A DNA stretch of 64,000 nt from Erwinia sp. ErVv1 (GTDB lineage: Bacteria > Pseudomonadota > Gammaproteobacteria > Enterobacterales > Enterobacteriaceae): positions 4,756 to 68,755 of the forward strand of contig NZ_CDPK01000009.1 in assembly GCF_900068895.1 (NCBI RefSeq), read 5' to 3'. Of the stretch, positions 19,501-27,610 are shown piece by piece; position 1 is the first letter of the stretch, and each line of letters begins with the position of its first letter. The notes beneath the pieces are model-generated. The model saw nothing but the letters and a program-made list of their open reading frames with translations, made no database searches and was not told the origin of the DNA. A program made the position numbers and the translations under genes.

Positions 19501-21566
19501 GGCGGAAGTGGCAGCAGAGTCGCAAGGTTGTAAAATGCCGCACCTGGCTGAGTCTGCTGATGCAGCCAGATAGCTTGTTGCCAGGGCGTCGTCGCTGCAT
19601 TTTCCTCCGGCGTATGATCTTCGGTGAGCGCCTCTGCCTCGGGTAACAGCGCAATCTGCTGCTCAAGCTTTTCCAGCGTCAAGTCGGCCAGTAACCAGTC
19701 GAGCGGAATCGTGCGGGCGCACTGCTGCTGTAGCAGGGTGTGCAGTTCAAGCCGTAGGAGTGAATCCACACCGAGCATGCTCAGGGTATGTTGCGGATGA
19801 GCGTCTAATCCTTTCGCCGCCAGCAGCGCGAGAAGTGTGGAAACTGTGGTGCTGTCCGGCTCAGCTGTTAACGCTGGTGAACCCAACGCCGTAAGATGAC
19901 CGGCCTGCCACTGCCCGCGCATATAGCGGCGGCGCAGTTTACCGCTGGAGGTTTTGGCAACGCTTCCTGGTTTCACCACCACCAGGTGTGCCAGCGTCAA
20001 ACCATGGTGGTCGGCAACGGCACTGCGCGCCCGCTCCAGTGCCCGGGCGGCATCAAAGCGCCGTACCGCGCTGCGTCGAACTTCCTGCACTACCACCAGC
20101 GCATCGCCACTGATAAATGCCACACCGCTGCCAGTGACAAACTGACTGTCACTGCTCTGGACGGTGTGTTCAATATCCTGCGGATAGTGGTTGCGGCCGC
20201 GAACAATCAGGACTTCTTTCAGACGTCCGGTGACGTAGAGTTGACCCGCGTATATAAAGCCCAGATCACCAGTGCGCAGGCAGAGGGTGTCAACATCGTC
20301 CACCAGCGTAGCCAGCAGGGTGCTATTCGCCTCAGGCGCATTCCAGTATCCGCGGCTGATGCTGTCACCGCGCAGCCAAATCTCCCCCACCTCACCGTCA
20401 GCACAGCGCGTCCGCCGTTCAGGATCGGCGATCGTCAGCTGCGTCCTCCCCCAAAGCTGACCGCTGCTCACCAGCGTTGTGCCCTCTGCAGTGGTCGGCA
20501 GGACGACCCCCGCGCTGAGCCGTTCGCTATCAACGCGCAGGGTCGTTGCGGATTGGCCCGCAACGCTGCCCGACACAAACAGCGTCGCTTCCGCCAGGCC
20601 ATAGCAAGGATACAGCGCGCCGTGCCGCAGGCCATATTGCGTATAGACAGCCTGAAAACGCGCCACGGTTTCACTACGAACAGGCTCCGCACCGTTATAG
20701 GCAACCTCCCAGCGGGAAAGATCGAGTCCGGCGCGCTCCTCGTCACTAATACTATTGACGCAGAGTGCATAGGCAAAATCTGGGCCACCGCTACAGGTCG
20801 CCCCAACAGCAGAAATCAGCCGCAGCCAGCGCACCGGTTTTTGTAAAAATGCCATTGGCGGCATCAGCCAGCAACTGACACCCAGATAGAGCGGCTGCAT
20901 CACGTTGCCGATCAGCCCCATATCATGAAATAGCGGTAGCCAACTGGCGAATACCGTATGATCGCCATTACCCATTCCCTGACGGATAGCGAACTGATTG
21001 CTCATCAGATTGGTGTGAGTGATAATCACCCCTTTCGGGTCACCGGTCGAGCCGGACGAGTATTGCAGAAAGGCAATATCTTCCCCTGTCAGCGTTGGTG
21101 CCATCCAGACTTCAGCATCACCGCCTTGCGCTTCTTCGATACAAAGTAATGCGAATGCGTCAGCATCACTTTCACGCCGCACATCATCCAGCGTTTCCTT
21201 GTTGGTGAGAATCGTGGTTGCCTGGCTGGTAGCGATAAGTTTTTGCAGGCGATCGCTCTTCGAGCGGTTGCTGCCAGGCGGATAGGCGGAAACCGCTATC
21301 GCCCCCGCATATAAACAGCCAAAAAATGCCACGATAAAATCGATTCCGGGGCGAAATTGCAGCAGGATCGGCTGCTTGCTCAGGCCCTTCCCCTGCAACA
21401 TCAGTGCGGTCAAGCGCGCCTGCCTGTCCAGTTCGGCGTAGCTGAGTGAGGTGCTGACCTTCTCGCCATCCGGCAAATAATGAAAGGCGATGGTGTCTGG
21501 ACGAGCCTGTGCCCAGTGCTGAATAACGTGATGAAAGCAATGGAATTTTTCAATCAGGGACGTCAT
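16596..21566 (-). CDS. FAAL-ACP-C-A-T lipoinitiation synthetase
   Basis: 1656 aa. Residues ~1-580 are a fatty-acyl-AMP ligase (YSSGSTGDPKG, SWLPLFHDMGLIG, CYGLAEATL), then an acyl carrier (LGVDSL, ~620), a condensation domain with HHMIIDH (the last Gly of HHxxxDG replaced by His), an adenylation domain (YTSGSTGRPKG) and a carrier (LGGNSL). The A code reads D-L-F-N-L-A-L-V-Y, closest to alanine-type codes. The FAAL activates a free fatty acid and the C domain joins it to the amino acid, so this protein should start the chain. The same AL-ACP-C-A-T layout is used in saframycin-type pathways, where the acyl group is later removed. The tail is short and acidic (DDIEEISL), suitable for docking to a TubC domain. 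Start at 21566, two bases after the upstream stop. Confidence 0.93.
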   Translation of the reverse strand: MTSLIEKFHCFHHVIQHWAQARPDTIAFHYLPDGEKVSTSLSYAELDRQARLTALMLQGKGLSKQPILLQFRPGIDFIVAFFGCLYAGAIAVSAYPPGSNRSKSDRLQKLIATSQATTILTNKETLDDVRRESDADAFALLCIEEAQGGDAEVWMAPTLTGEDIAFLQYSSGSTGDPKGVIITHTNLMSNQFAIRQGMGNGDHTVFASWLPLFHDMGLIGNVMQPLYLGVSCWLMPPMAFLQKPVRWLRLISAVGATCSGGPDFAYALCVNSISDEERAGLDLSRWEVAYNGAEPVRSETVARFQAVYTQYGLRHGALYPCYGLAEATLFVSGSVAGQSATTLRVDSERLSAGVVLPTTAEGTTLVSSGQLWGRTQLTIADPERRTRCADGEVGEIWLRGDSISRGYWNAPEANSTLLATLVDDVDTLCLRTGDLGFIYAGQLYVTGRLKEVLIVRGRNHYPQDIEHTVQSSDSQFVTGSGVAFISGDALVVVQEVRRSAVRRFDAARALERARSAVADHHGLTLAHLVVVKPGSVAKTSSGKLRRRYMRGQWQAGHLTALGSPALTAEPDSTTVSTLLALLAAKGLDAHPQHTLSMLGVDSLLRLELHTLLQQQCARTIPLDWLLADLTLEKLEQQIALLPEAEALTEDHTPEENAATTPWQQAIWLHQQTQPGAAFYNLATLLPLPPGHTAEQVQQILMRLSAAHPQLAATLTGSGWTGGAQLMLECVDVSDWTAAQRSSWLFDFRARPFDLTTSVPWRCALQMEQGQGRQLAIAVHHMIIDHTAAQILLHDLRQLLAGERCPAAASNIPLLPASLHSSARPDMQAEADWLAALCATPEHQDFNLVKPAQPAALASVRHTLAATETRALKHYARQAGVTLHVLLAAAFSALLARYSGETRLALGVPVSVRAPLQARCLTNAVNILPLVLHFDDDTTFKTLIEQVGAQTHLLLRHRFLPYLSLLEQVRRHQPQRVRLYHAVFACQSETEECPPYIPATAAQSSFSLLAFPSSQQIVLELEFDPQLCDSHSAQRLLGHLQHWLDEALMRPDSAIGQICYLSLAEQAEMGLLTCPQVSVQHHEDVITRFTHQVTLSPEAIAVEDDKGACSYAQLQRLAQGYAALLQHQQVQPGERIGLAMTRDRHLPAAMLAIQAAGACYVPLDLSYPPDRLAMMMEDSQCRIIMARDPALFPERHVISPADLRPEVTCPLAAVSLDAIAYVLYTSGSTGRPKGVQVTQRNISALLNWAQASLSDTERERVLASTSICFDLSVFEFFVPLCLGTCCVIVERILDLAGHPREVSLVNTVPSAIEALLQAGVFPAQTQVALVAGEPFRQALVDRLLSQVALPRLLDLYGPTEDTVYSTCARRYAGGDETIGLPLPGTRLYVLDRFQQPVAHNMQGELWLAGEKLSQGYLQRPELNAAAFTVPAALSHLESRAYRTGDRVRRQADGRLVYLGRLDHQIKLNGYRIETGEVERCLLRLPGIQQAVVNVVENVAGQKQLAAWYVATGEDPGSSELRRQLMKTLPEWMLPSVWLALTALPQTPNGKIDRRALPLPAAAEPPSRPLQREDERQLADIWQQVLGQRPQDREAHFISLGGNSLLAVQLCQQLSRILNIDVPLTLLLNHRVFGEQADALADWVQQAQSCDDIEEISL

Positions 21567-21568
21567 GC

Positions 21569-22858
21569 TTACGCCTCCCCCGCGCCAAAACTATGGCGGA
21601 ATGCCGCGATGGCGGGAGCAGGGACACGCCAGGAGCCACAATGCAGGTTGGCCGCCTGGTAGCCTCGTTCAACCAGCGCCTTGTAATGCGTAACGGCATG
21701 CTGCGGCTCGACCATACCCAGTGTTGTAGGATAACCAAATTTGCCGGAGAACAAGCTGGAGAGAATACAGCCGGTAATATGATGGGCGTTATCGTCATCC
21801 GCCGGATATTGCAGCGCCCACTCCAGCGCTTTGGGTACATAAATTCGATGCTGGATCTCGCCGGGAGCACGTAATGCGCCACCTTCGGTAAACAGAATAT
21901 CGCCTTGAGTTTCCAGTCGCTCAATCGCCTGCGCAGTATCAAAGCAGTGCGGATCGGAATCATCAACAATCAGAGTCCCCGGGCGCAGGCGGGTGATATC
22001 TACCACATTCGGCACGTTGGTTGCGCCCACGAGCGTCGTCGCCTGGTAGATCTCTTCCGGGCAGGTACGTTGTGAAGGCACAAAACGCAGCTCCCCCTGA
22101 TAATCTAGCTCCTCGCGCAGATAGCGCATGAATGTTTCCAGCGCATCGCGCCGCGTGTAGAGATCGCACAATGTCAGACTGCGAGGATGCGGTAGCACTT
22201 TCAGCATCAGAGACAGCGCAGCAGTCCCCACCGATCCCAGACCAATAAAGCTCAGATCTTCTTCTGCCAGATTGCGCCCTGCTGCCTGTAGCAGTTTTTG
22301 CAAAGACAGCACCACCGCCGAGGTGGTGGTGGCATGCCCGGTGGTGATTGACGGTTGGCCGGGCTGATGACGAATGGCCTCGCCGTAGCGGGTTGCTGAT
22401 GGGATCAGCCCGGTCAGCGAAACGCTACGCGCGCCCAGCGACTGCGCAATATTCAGACTCTGTTCAACCAGCCGCACGATATCACCGCTTTGCGAGTAAA
22501 TTTGCCCATAAGTACGTGGCAGCGTCAGCGTGGCAATGCGTCCTTCAGGTAGCTGTCGGATATTGCTAAGCAGCGGCAGATCGCCGCAGATCCCATGAGT
22601 AATATCGCGCAAACTGAAACCGTTCCCGACCACGCGGTCGTTCAGACAGGTAATGGACACCGCATCCACAGGTGCTTCTTCACCTGCCGCAAACAACGTC
22701 AGCAGCGGGCGGCGATCGAGGGTCAGCCAGGGCGCTGGCTGCGTCTTCAGCATCTCTTGTACTTCATTGCCGGTTTTGGCGCGCTGCGACAGCTGGGCTA
22801 ACAGTTTATTTTTTAATTCAGGAGTCAGGGTTGAAAGGGATGCAGAAACACTGGACAT
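21569..22858 (-). CDS. Acyl-ACP-reductase-like Rossmann-fold protein
   Basis: 429 aa. No close family comes to mind, but the second half follows cyanobacterial fatty acyl-ACP reductase (AAR) and shikimate-dehydrogenase-like folds block by block: ITTGHATTTSAVV (AAR: TTGNTHTAYV), then FIGLGSVGTAALSLML (glycine-rich NAD(P) motif), a Leu-Cys-Asp strand end, LIVDDSDP, and FTEGGAL. AAR reduces a carrier-bound acyl thioester to an aldehyde through a Cys intermediate. Candidate nucleophile cysteines are in CLNDRV, ICGDLP, and SQRTCPEE. I infer a reductive step on a carrier-bound intermediate, perhaps chain release as an aldehyde, since neither NRPS nor PKS has a releasing domain. Lies 1 bp after the monooxygenase gene. 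Confidence 0.7.
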   Translation of the reverse strand: MSSVSASLSTLTPELKNKLLAQLSQRAKTGNEVQEMLKTQPAPWLTLDRRPLLTLFAAGEEAPVDAVSITCLNDRVVGNGFSLRDITHGICGDLPLLSNIRQLPEGRIATLTLPRTYGQIYSQSGDIVRLVEQSLNIAQSLGARSVSLTGLIPSATRYGEAIRHQPGQPSITTGHATTTSAVVLSLQKLLQAAGRNLAEEDLSFIGLGSVGTAALSLMLKVLPHPRSLTLCDLYTRRDALETFMRYLREELDYQGELRFVPSQRTCPEEIYQATTLVGATNVPNVVDITRLRPGTLIVDDSDPHCFDTAQAIERLETQGDILFTEGGALRAPGEIQHRIYVPKALEWALQYPADDDNAHHITGCILSSLFSGKFGYPTTLGMVEPQHAVTHYKALVERGYQAANLHCGSWRVPAPAIAAFRHSFGAGEA

Positions 22859-22859
22859 A

Positions 22860-24014
22860 TCAGTTTACCTTTTGCTCACGAAAGTGGGAGGGAGCTAATT
22901 CGCGCAACAGCGCCAGGCTGGTTAGCGTAGCGTCGAGGGGGATGCCAAAATCAATCAGGCAGGCGATTTCATTCACCCCCATGGCACTCAGGGTGTGGGT
23001 CAGACGGCGGCATTTTTCGACCGGGCCGAATAATGCGCCCTGCTCGAAATAACGTTCGAAGGCAAAGTCGAGAAATTGCGTCTTATTGTCATTCACATTC
23101 TGACGAACATCCGCATCCACAAGGCTGTCGTATTGCCGGATATACCCTTCGAGGTAGCGCAACATCGGTTCCCGAACCAGCTCCTTTGCCCGCTGGACAT
23201 CATTATCCAGATAGGTATGAAGCATGACGCTAATCGTCCCGCTGTGCGGATCCAATCCCGCCCGCTCGCGCGCCTGACGGTAGTTGTGAATATTTTCTTC
23301 CAGCAGGCTGAGGGAGTTGCCCAGCATACATAGCACATTGCAGCCCTGCTCTCCGGCGCGCACCCAACCTTCAGGTGAGCTGCAAGTCAACCAGTAGCGC
23401 AGCGTTGGCTGGATCGGGCGCGGCCATGTGCGTACCTCAACACTCTCCCCGTCTACACCCGCAACGGCGACCGCCTCTCCACGCCACAGGCGCTGCATCT
23501 GCTGCATACCACTGGCAACGCGCTCACGCCGGTCATGCCAGGCCTCAGGCCGTAACGCAAAGTCACCTTTATGCCATCCGCTAGCCAGCGCCAGCGCCAC
23601 GCGGCCACCAGAGAGGTTGTCGACCACTGACCACTCTTCCACGATGCGCACCGGATTATGCAGCGGTACCACCACGCTACCGGCGCGCAGCTCGATATTT
23701 TTGGTGCGCACCGCCAGCGCTGCGGCCAGCACGGAAGGGTTGGGGTAAAGGCCGCCAAATGGGGTGAAATGGCGTTCAGGCAACCAGATCGCTTTAAAAC
23801 CGTGCTTATCGCCAAATTCCGCACAGCGAAACAGCAGGTCGTATTTATTCCCCGCACCTTCTTCATCATTAGCCGAGAAAAAAAACAGGCTGAAATCCAG
23901 CTCCCCTGCGGCTTCTGGCTGCGGCTGCTGCGCCCGTTTAACACTGCGCTGACGCAGATGCTCCCGCTGCTGCGATGTTAACGCCGCCAGTTTTTCTTTC
24001 AGAAATTCATTCAT
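22860..24014 (-). CDS. Luciferase-like flavin monooxygenase (MupA/Atu3611 type)
   Basis: 384 aa. Bacterial-luciferase-like TIM-barrel protein of the group found within or beside PKS/NRPS lines. The hallmark segments are LDFSLFFFSAN, AIWLPERHFTPFGGLYPNPSVLAAALA, LRAGSVVVPLHNPVRIVEEWSVVDN and LASGWH. It uses reduced FMN and O2, and known members act on carrier-bound intermediates (hydroxylation or Baeyer-Villiger-like steps). A ~35-residue N-terminal helix (TSQQREHLRQRSVKRAQ) precedes the barrel and may mediate docking. ATGA overlap with the PKS gene suggests that it acts on the polyketide intermediate. Confidence 0.9.
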   Translation of the reverse strand: MNEFLKEKLAALTSQQREHLRQRSVKRAQQPQPEAAGELDFSLFFFSANDEEGAGNKYDLLFRCAEFGDKHGFKAIWLPERHFTPFGGLYPNPSVLAAALAVRTKNIELRAGSVVVPLHNPVRIVEEWSVVDNLSGGRVALALASGWHKGDFALRPEAWHDRRERVASGMQQMQRLWRGEAVAVAGVDGESVEVRTWPRPIQPTLRYWLTCSSPEGWVRAGEQGCNVLCMLGNSLSLLEENIHNYRQARERAGLDPHSGTISVMLHTYLDNDVQRAKELVREPMLRYLEGYIRQYDSLVDADVRQNVNDNKTQFLDFAFERYFEQGALFGPVEKCRRLTHTLSAMGVNEIACLIDFGIPLDATLTSLALLRELAPSHFREQKVN

Positions 24015-27000
24015 GACGCTTGTCCCTGCTCTCCCAGCAACAACGCTTCCAGCTCTTCTTCAGATAGCTCACCCAGTTCCTCCAGCAGCGCATTCAACTC
24101 TGCAGTGTCTACGCTATTCAACAAACGCTGTTCGACTAGGGCGCTGAGATCGCTGATGGTGGCGGCATGCAGTAACTCAGAAAGGTGTACTTCACAACCA
24201 AAGTGGGCGTTGACTTTGCTGACGATTTGCAAGGCCCAAAGGGAATTGCCGCCAAGGTCAAAAAAGTTTTCATCCGCACCAATTGACGGTAAGGCCAGCA
24301 CTTCCTGCCAGATAGCAGCAATCTGCTGATGAACGTCATTCTGTGGCTGCGTGCTGCCTGTATCGGGTTGTTTCATCGTGAGGTTCCCAGCTGAAGAAAA
24401 GTTAGGGGATACAGCCTGCGGAGTGATCATCTGGCTGAACAGGGACTGGATCTCCTGCTGGCTGCGATACTCTTTGCCGTCCAGGTTCAGACTGACACCG
24501 CCCTTAGCCAGAAGCTGACTGAGCTGCGCGGTATCCGGCACAAGATGGGGCTCTGCCCAGTGGTAGCCACGCTCAAAGGTGTAGCCCGGCAGGCGAAAAC
24601 GTTGCAGATCTAACGGTGCCGTCATCAATCCACTCAGATCGATGGGCTGGCCATGCGCCCACAGGTCACCCGCGGCCTGCAACAGCGCGCTGACTGACTT
24701 CCCGGCTTGCATCACATGCGGCTGGCTGCTGATAACCGTGGCCTGAGGTAACACGCCGCGCGTCAGCGATGTCAGCACCGTACCGGGACCACATTCAACA
24801 AAAATATCTGCCCCCTGCGCGGCGGCACATTCCAGACCGGCGGCAAACTGCACCGGGCGGCGAATATGATCCGCCCAGTACTGGGCCGAAAGCGCCTGCT
24901 CTTCGCTCAGCAGCTGTCCACTGACGTTGGAGACAATCGGGATGGTGGGAGGGTGGCGTGGCGTGGCGGCCACTGCCTGAGCAAACTCGGTTGCTGCCGG
25001 GACCATCGCCGCAGTATGGAAAGCATGAGAGGTGTGCAACAGTCGGCAGGCGATCCCCTGCCTTTCCAGTTCAAGGCTGAACTGCTCAAGCTGAGCTGCA
25101 TCGCCCCCCACCACGCAGGCGTTATGCTGGTTGATAACGGCGATCTCCAGCTCCGGCGGCAGCTGCTTCTGCAAGGACTCCGCATCTGATGCTACGGACA
25201 GCATGCGTCCGGGCTTGGACGCCTGCATTAAACGACCACGAAGGCAAACCAGGCGCATTGCATCATCCAGTGAGAAGACACCTGCCAGGAAGGCTGCCAC
25301 CCATTCGCCGATGCTGTGCCCCAGTAGCACCGCAGGCGCGATCCCCTGCTGGCACCACCACTGCGCCAGCGCCCAGCTGGTAGCAAACAGAGCCGGCTGC
25401 GCCTGCTGCGTCGACATCAACGTTTCGCCTTCCGCCGCCAGCAGTGCCAGCAGATCGCCACCACCATGACGTCGCATGCTCTCCGCCACTTGATCCAGCC
25501 AGCGGCGGAAATCGGCACGTTGCCGGTACAGCGGCAGCATCATCTGCGCATGCTGGGATCCCTGACCGGGAAAGAGCAATGCCAGCCGTCTGCTGCCAAC
25601 CTCCGCCATTGATGTTGGCCGAAGCGACTCTAACGCGTTCACTGCCTGCGCGATATTTTCAGCGACCACCGTAGTGCGGCAGGTAAAATCAGCGCGCGTC
25701 GACGCCAGCGTGGTGGCAAAACCCGGCAGTTCGGCATCGTTGCGTGACGCCAGCGCCGAAGCCAACTGGTGACACTGATTTTCCAGCGCGGCGTGATTTT
25801 TTGCCGACACCACCAGCAGTGATGCTTCAGGTGCTGGCAATGGCGCTGCGCATGCCTCGGGAGCCTGTTGCAGGATCAGATGGACATTGGTGCCACCGAT
25901 CCCGAAGCTGCTCACGGCTGCCTGGCGGGGCTTTTCCCCACATGTCCATGGTTCCGCCTGTAGCGGAATGCGAAACGGCGAGTGCGCGAGCTCCAACGCA
26001 GGATGTGGCGTTTCACAATGTACTAGCGGCGGGATCACCCCCTCCCGTACGGTGCAGCAGGCCTTAATCAACCCGGTCACGCCAGCGGCCGCACCGAGGT
26101 GACCAATATTCGCCTTAATGGAACCCAGCGCGCAGTAAGCGGTGCGCCCGGTGGCACTGCTCCATGACTGCTTAAGCGCGGAAATTTCAATCGAATCGCC
26201 CAGCTGCGTTCCCGTACCATGGGTTTCCACATAGCCAATATCTTCTACATCGGCTTGCGCCACCGCCAGCGCTTCAGCAATCACGCGCGCCTGACCACTG
26301 ACGCTGGGAGCGGAATAGCCCACTTTGTCGTTGCCATCGCTGTTGACCGCACTGCCAGAGATCACGCCGTGGATAGCATTGCCATCGCGTAATGCGTCAT
26401 CCAGCCGTTTTAGCGCCACCAGCGCCACGCCAGCACCGTCGATGGTGCCATTGGCCTGCGCTGAAAAGGGGCGACACAAGCCATCCGGTGAGAGAAAACC
26501 GCCAGGGATCGCTCGCTGGGATTCGGGCCGAAAAGCGGGGATCGCCGCCCCGCCCGCCAGCGCAACATCGCATTCCCAGGTCAGCAGGCTGTTACAGGCT
26601 AAATGAACGGCCAGCAGGGAGGTTGAACATGCGGTATTGACGCTAATGGCAGGCCCCCCTAACCCTAAGCGGTAAGCCAGCAGCGTTGCCGCGCTGTCTT
26701 TGCGGTTGATCATTTGCAAATAATCGGCCCCTAGCGCGGCCTGATGGCGGGGATTGTGCTGTAAGTGCTCTTCGTAATAGCGAGAGTGGCGCACACCAGC
26801 AAAGATACCGGTGCGTAAACGCTGGCTTTCCTGACAGGCATTCGCCTGCTCCAGCGCCAGCCAGCCCTGCTCCATCAGTAAGCGTAACTGAGGGTCAAGC
26901 GCTTCGGCTTCGATCGGGGAATAGCCAAAAAAAGCCGCGTCGAACCATTCCGGGCGGGTCAATAATGGCCGGCGATGTATCCAGTTCTGACCGGGTTTTT

Positions 27001-27121
27001 CTTCAACCGTTGGCGGAAATTCAGGTATAGAAACTTTGCCGCTACTAATATTTCTCCATAAAGTATCGACATCTTCAGCATCAGGAAAAACGCCCTGCAT
27101 TGCAACAATAGCAATATTCAT
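24011..27121 (-). CDS. Type I polyketide synthase module (KS-AT-ACP)
   Basis: About 1036 aa. KS: active-site VNTACSTSL, ETHGTGTQLGD and KANIGHLGAAAG. AT: FPGQGSQ, GHSIGEWVAAF, and HAFH, the pattern for malonyl-CoA. Carrier: FFDLGGNSL, PCP-like. There are no KR, DH or ER domains, so the added unit stays a beta-keto unit unless tailored in trans. The C-terminus ends with an acidic helix (LSEEELEALLLGE), the type of tail that docks with TubC domains. I chose ATG 27121 (MNIAIVAMQG, GGTGG upstream) since KS domains begin there; an in-frame ATG 36 bases upstream is less likely. First gene of the cluster 1 operon. Confidence 0.95.
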   Translation of the reverse strand: MNIAIVAMQGVFPDAEDVDTLWRNISSGKVSIPEFPPTVEEKPGQNWIHRRPLLTRPEWFDAAFFGYSPIEAEALDPQLRLLMEQGWLALEQANACQESQRLRTGIFAGVRHSRYYEEHLQHNPRHQAALGADYLQMINRKDSAATLLAYRLGLGGPAISVNTACSTSLLAVHLACNSLLTWECDVALAGGAAIPAFRPESQRAIPGGFLSPDGLCRPFSAQANGTIDGAGVALVALKRLDDALRDGNAIHGVISGSAVNSDGNDKVGYSAPSVSGQARVIAEALAVAQADVEDIGYVETHGTGTQLGDSIEISALKQSWSSATGRTAYCALGSIKANIGHLGAAAGVTGLIKACCTVREGVIPPLVHCETPHPALELAHSPFRIPLQAEPWTCGEKPRQAAVSSFGIGGTNVHLILQQAPEACAAPLPAPEASLLVVSAKNHAALENQCHQLASALASRNDAELPGFATTLASTRADFTCRTTVVAENIAQAVNALESLRPTSMAEVGSRRLALLFPGQGSQHAQMMLPLYRQRADFRRWLDQVAESMRRHGGGDLLALLAAEGETLMSTQQAQPALFATSWALAQWWCQQGIAPAVLLGHSIGEWVAAFLAGVFSLDDAMRLVCLRGRLMQASKPGRMLSVASDAESLQKQLPPELEIAVINQHNACVVGGDAAQLEQFSLELERQGIACRLLHTSHAFHTAAMVPAATEFAQAVAATPRHPPTIPIVSNVSGQLLSEEQALSAQYWADHIRRPVQFAAGLECAAAQGADIFVECGPGTVLTSLTRGVLPQATVISSQPHVMQAGKSVSALLQAAGDLWAHGQPIDLSGLMTAPLDLQRFRLPGYTFERGYHWAEPHLVPDTAQLSQLLAKGGVSLNLDGKEYRSQQEIQSLFSQMITPQAVSPNFSSAGNLTMKQPDTGSTQPQNDVHQQIAAIWQEVLALPSIGADENFFDLGGNSLWALQIVSKVNAHFGCEVHLSELLHAATISDLSALVEQRLLNSVDTAELNALLEELGELSEEELEALLLGEQGQAS

Positions 27122-27151
27122 TTTACCCACCAGGAAATAGCAGCCATTAAT

Positions 27152-27179
27152 AAACAAAGCTCAAAAAAGAGCTTTGTTT
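27152..27179 (-). promoter_or_regulatory. Perfect leader hairpin before the PKS gene
   Basis: AAACAAAGCTC and GAGCTTTGTTT form a perfect 11-bp stem with a six-base loop (U-run in the minus-strand RNA). It ends about 30 nt upstream of the PKS ATG within the predicted 5' leader. No T-run follows on the minus strand, so it is not an ordinary terminator. It could stabilise the long mRNA, bind a protein or take part in attenuation. Confidence 0.55.
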
Positions 27180-27230
27180 CTGATTAAAAACTTATATTCC
27201 TGGCAAAAAAGAACTCAAAATAAGGGAGGA

Positions 27231-27245
27231 AAGCCATAATGGCTT
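27231..27245. promoter_or_regulatory. Palindrome in the cluster 1 leader (possible operator)
   Basis: AAGCCAT-A-ATGGCTT is a perfect 7+7 inverted repeat. It lies about 50 nt downstream of the predicted start point of the cluster 1 promoter. The position would suit a roadblock-type repressor site or a small RNA hairpin. No regulator gene is present in the window. Confidence 0.4.
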
Positions 27246-27302
27246 CTAAAACCCTTGCTAAGATAAATCGTATTAAATCATGAATTGAATTTATTGATTC
27301 CA

Positions 27303-27332
27303 ACTATAAACCTCAATGTAAATAACTGTCAA
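27303..27332 (-). promoter_or_regulatory. Candidate sigma-70 promoter of cluster 1
   Basis: On the minus strand, TTGACA (27332-27327) and TATAGT (27308-27303) are separated by 18 bases. The -35 box is perfect and the -10 matches 5 of 6. Transcription would start near 27296, giving a leader of about 175 nt before the PKS ATG. Confidence 0.6.
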
Positions 27333-27610
27333 CGCAACTGAAATAAAAACGAAACATTTAAAGCATATGTATAAATACAGGACAATATACAGAATAAAAA
27401 CCTATATAATCAGGAAATAAGCAGCACTATAAACCTGAAAACAACCAATAATCAGTTAACAAGCCAATGAGGCGAAAAATACAATCACATAAAAATTAAA
27501 ATCCAAAAAACACACCAAAGAACAGCATAAGAAATTATAAAAAAACTAAAAACAGCATTTAATATCAAAAAATTACTGGCATTCATCAACAGCAACAGTT
27601 GACGTTACGA

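Larger units (their letters stand above)
27122..27610. other. AT-rich intergenic region, cluster 1 leader
   Basis: No convincing gene. This is markedly more AT-rich than its surroundings. It contains the candidate promoter (27303-27332), a 15-base palindrome (27231-27245) and an 11-bp hairpin (27152-27179) ahead of the PKS start. From 27340 to 27610 I see mostly A-runs and no clear terminator for the GNAT gene that reads in from the right. Confidence 0.7.

Noticed and set aside
27239..27283. 14-codon plus-strand frame (MASKTLAKINRIKS) with a strong GGGAGGA ribosome-like site
   Set aside because: It lies antisense to the predicted cluster 1 leader, overlaps the palindrome, and has no visible promoter or conserved context; probably chance.
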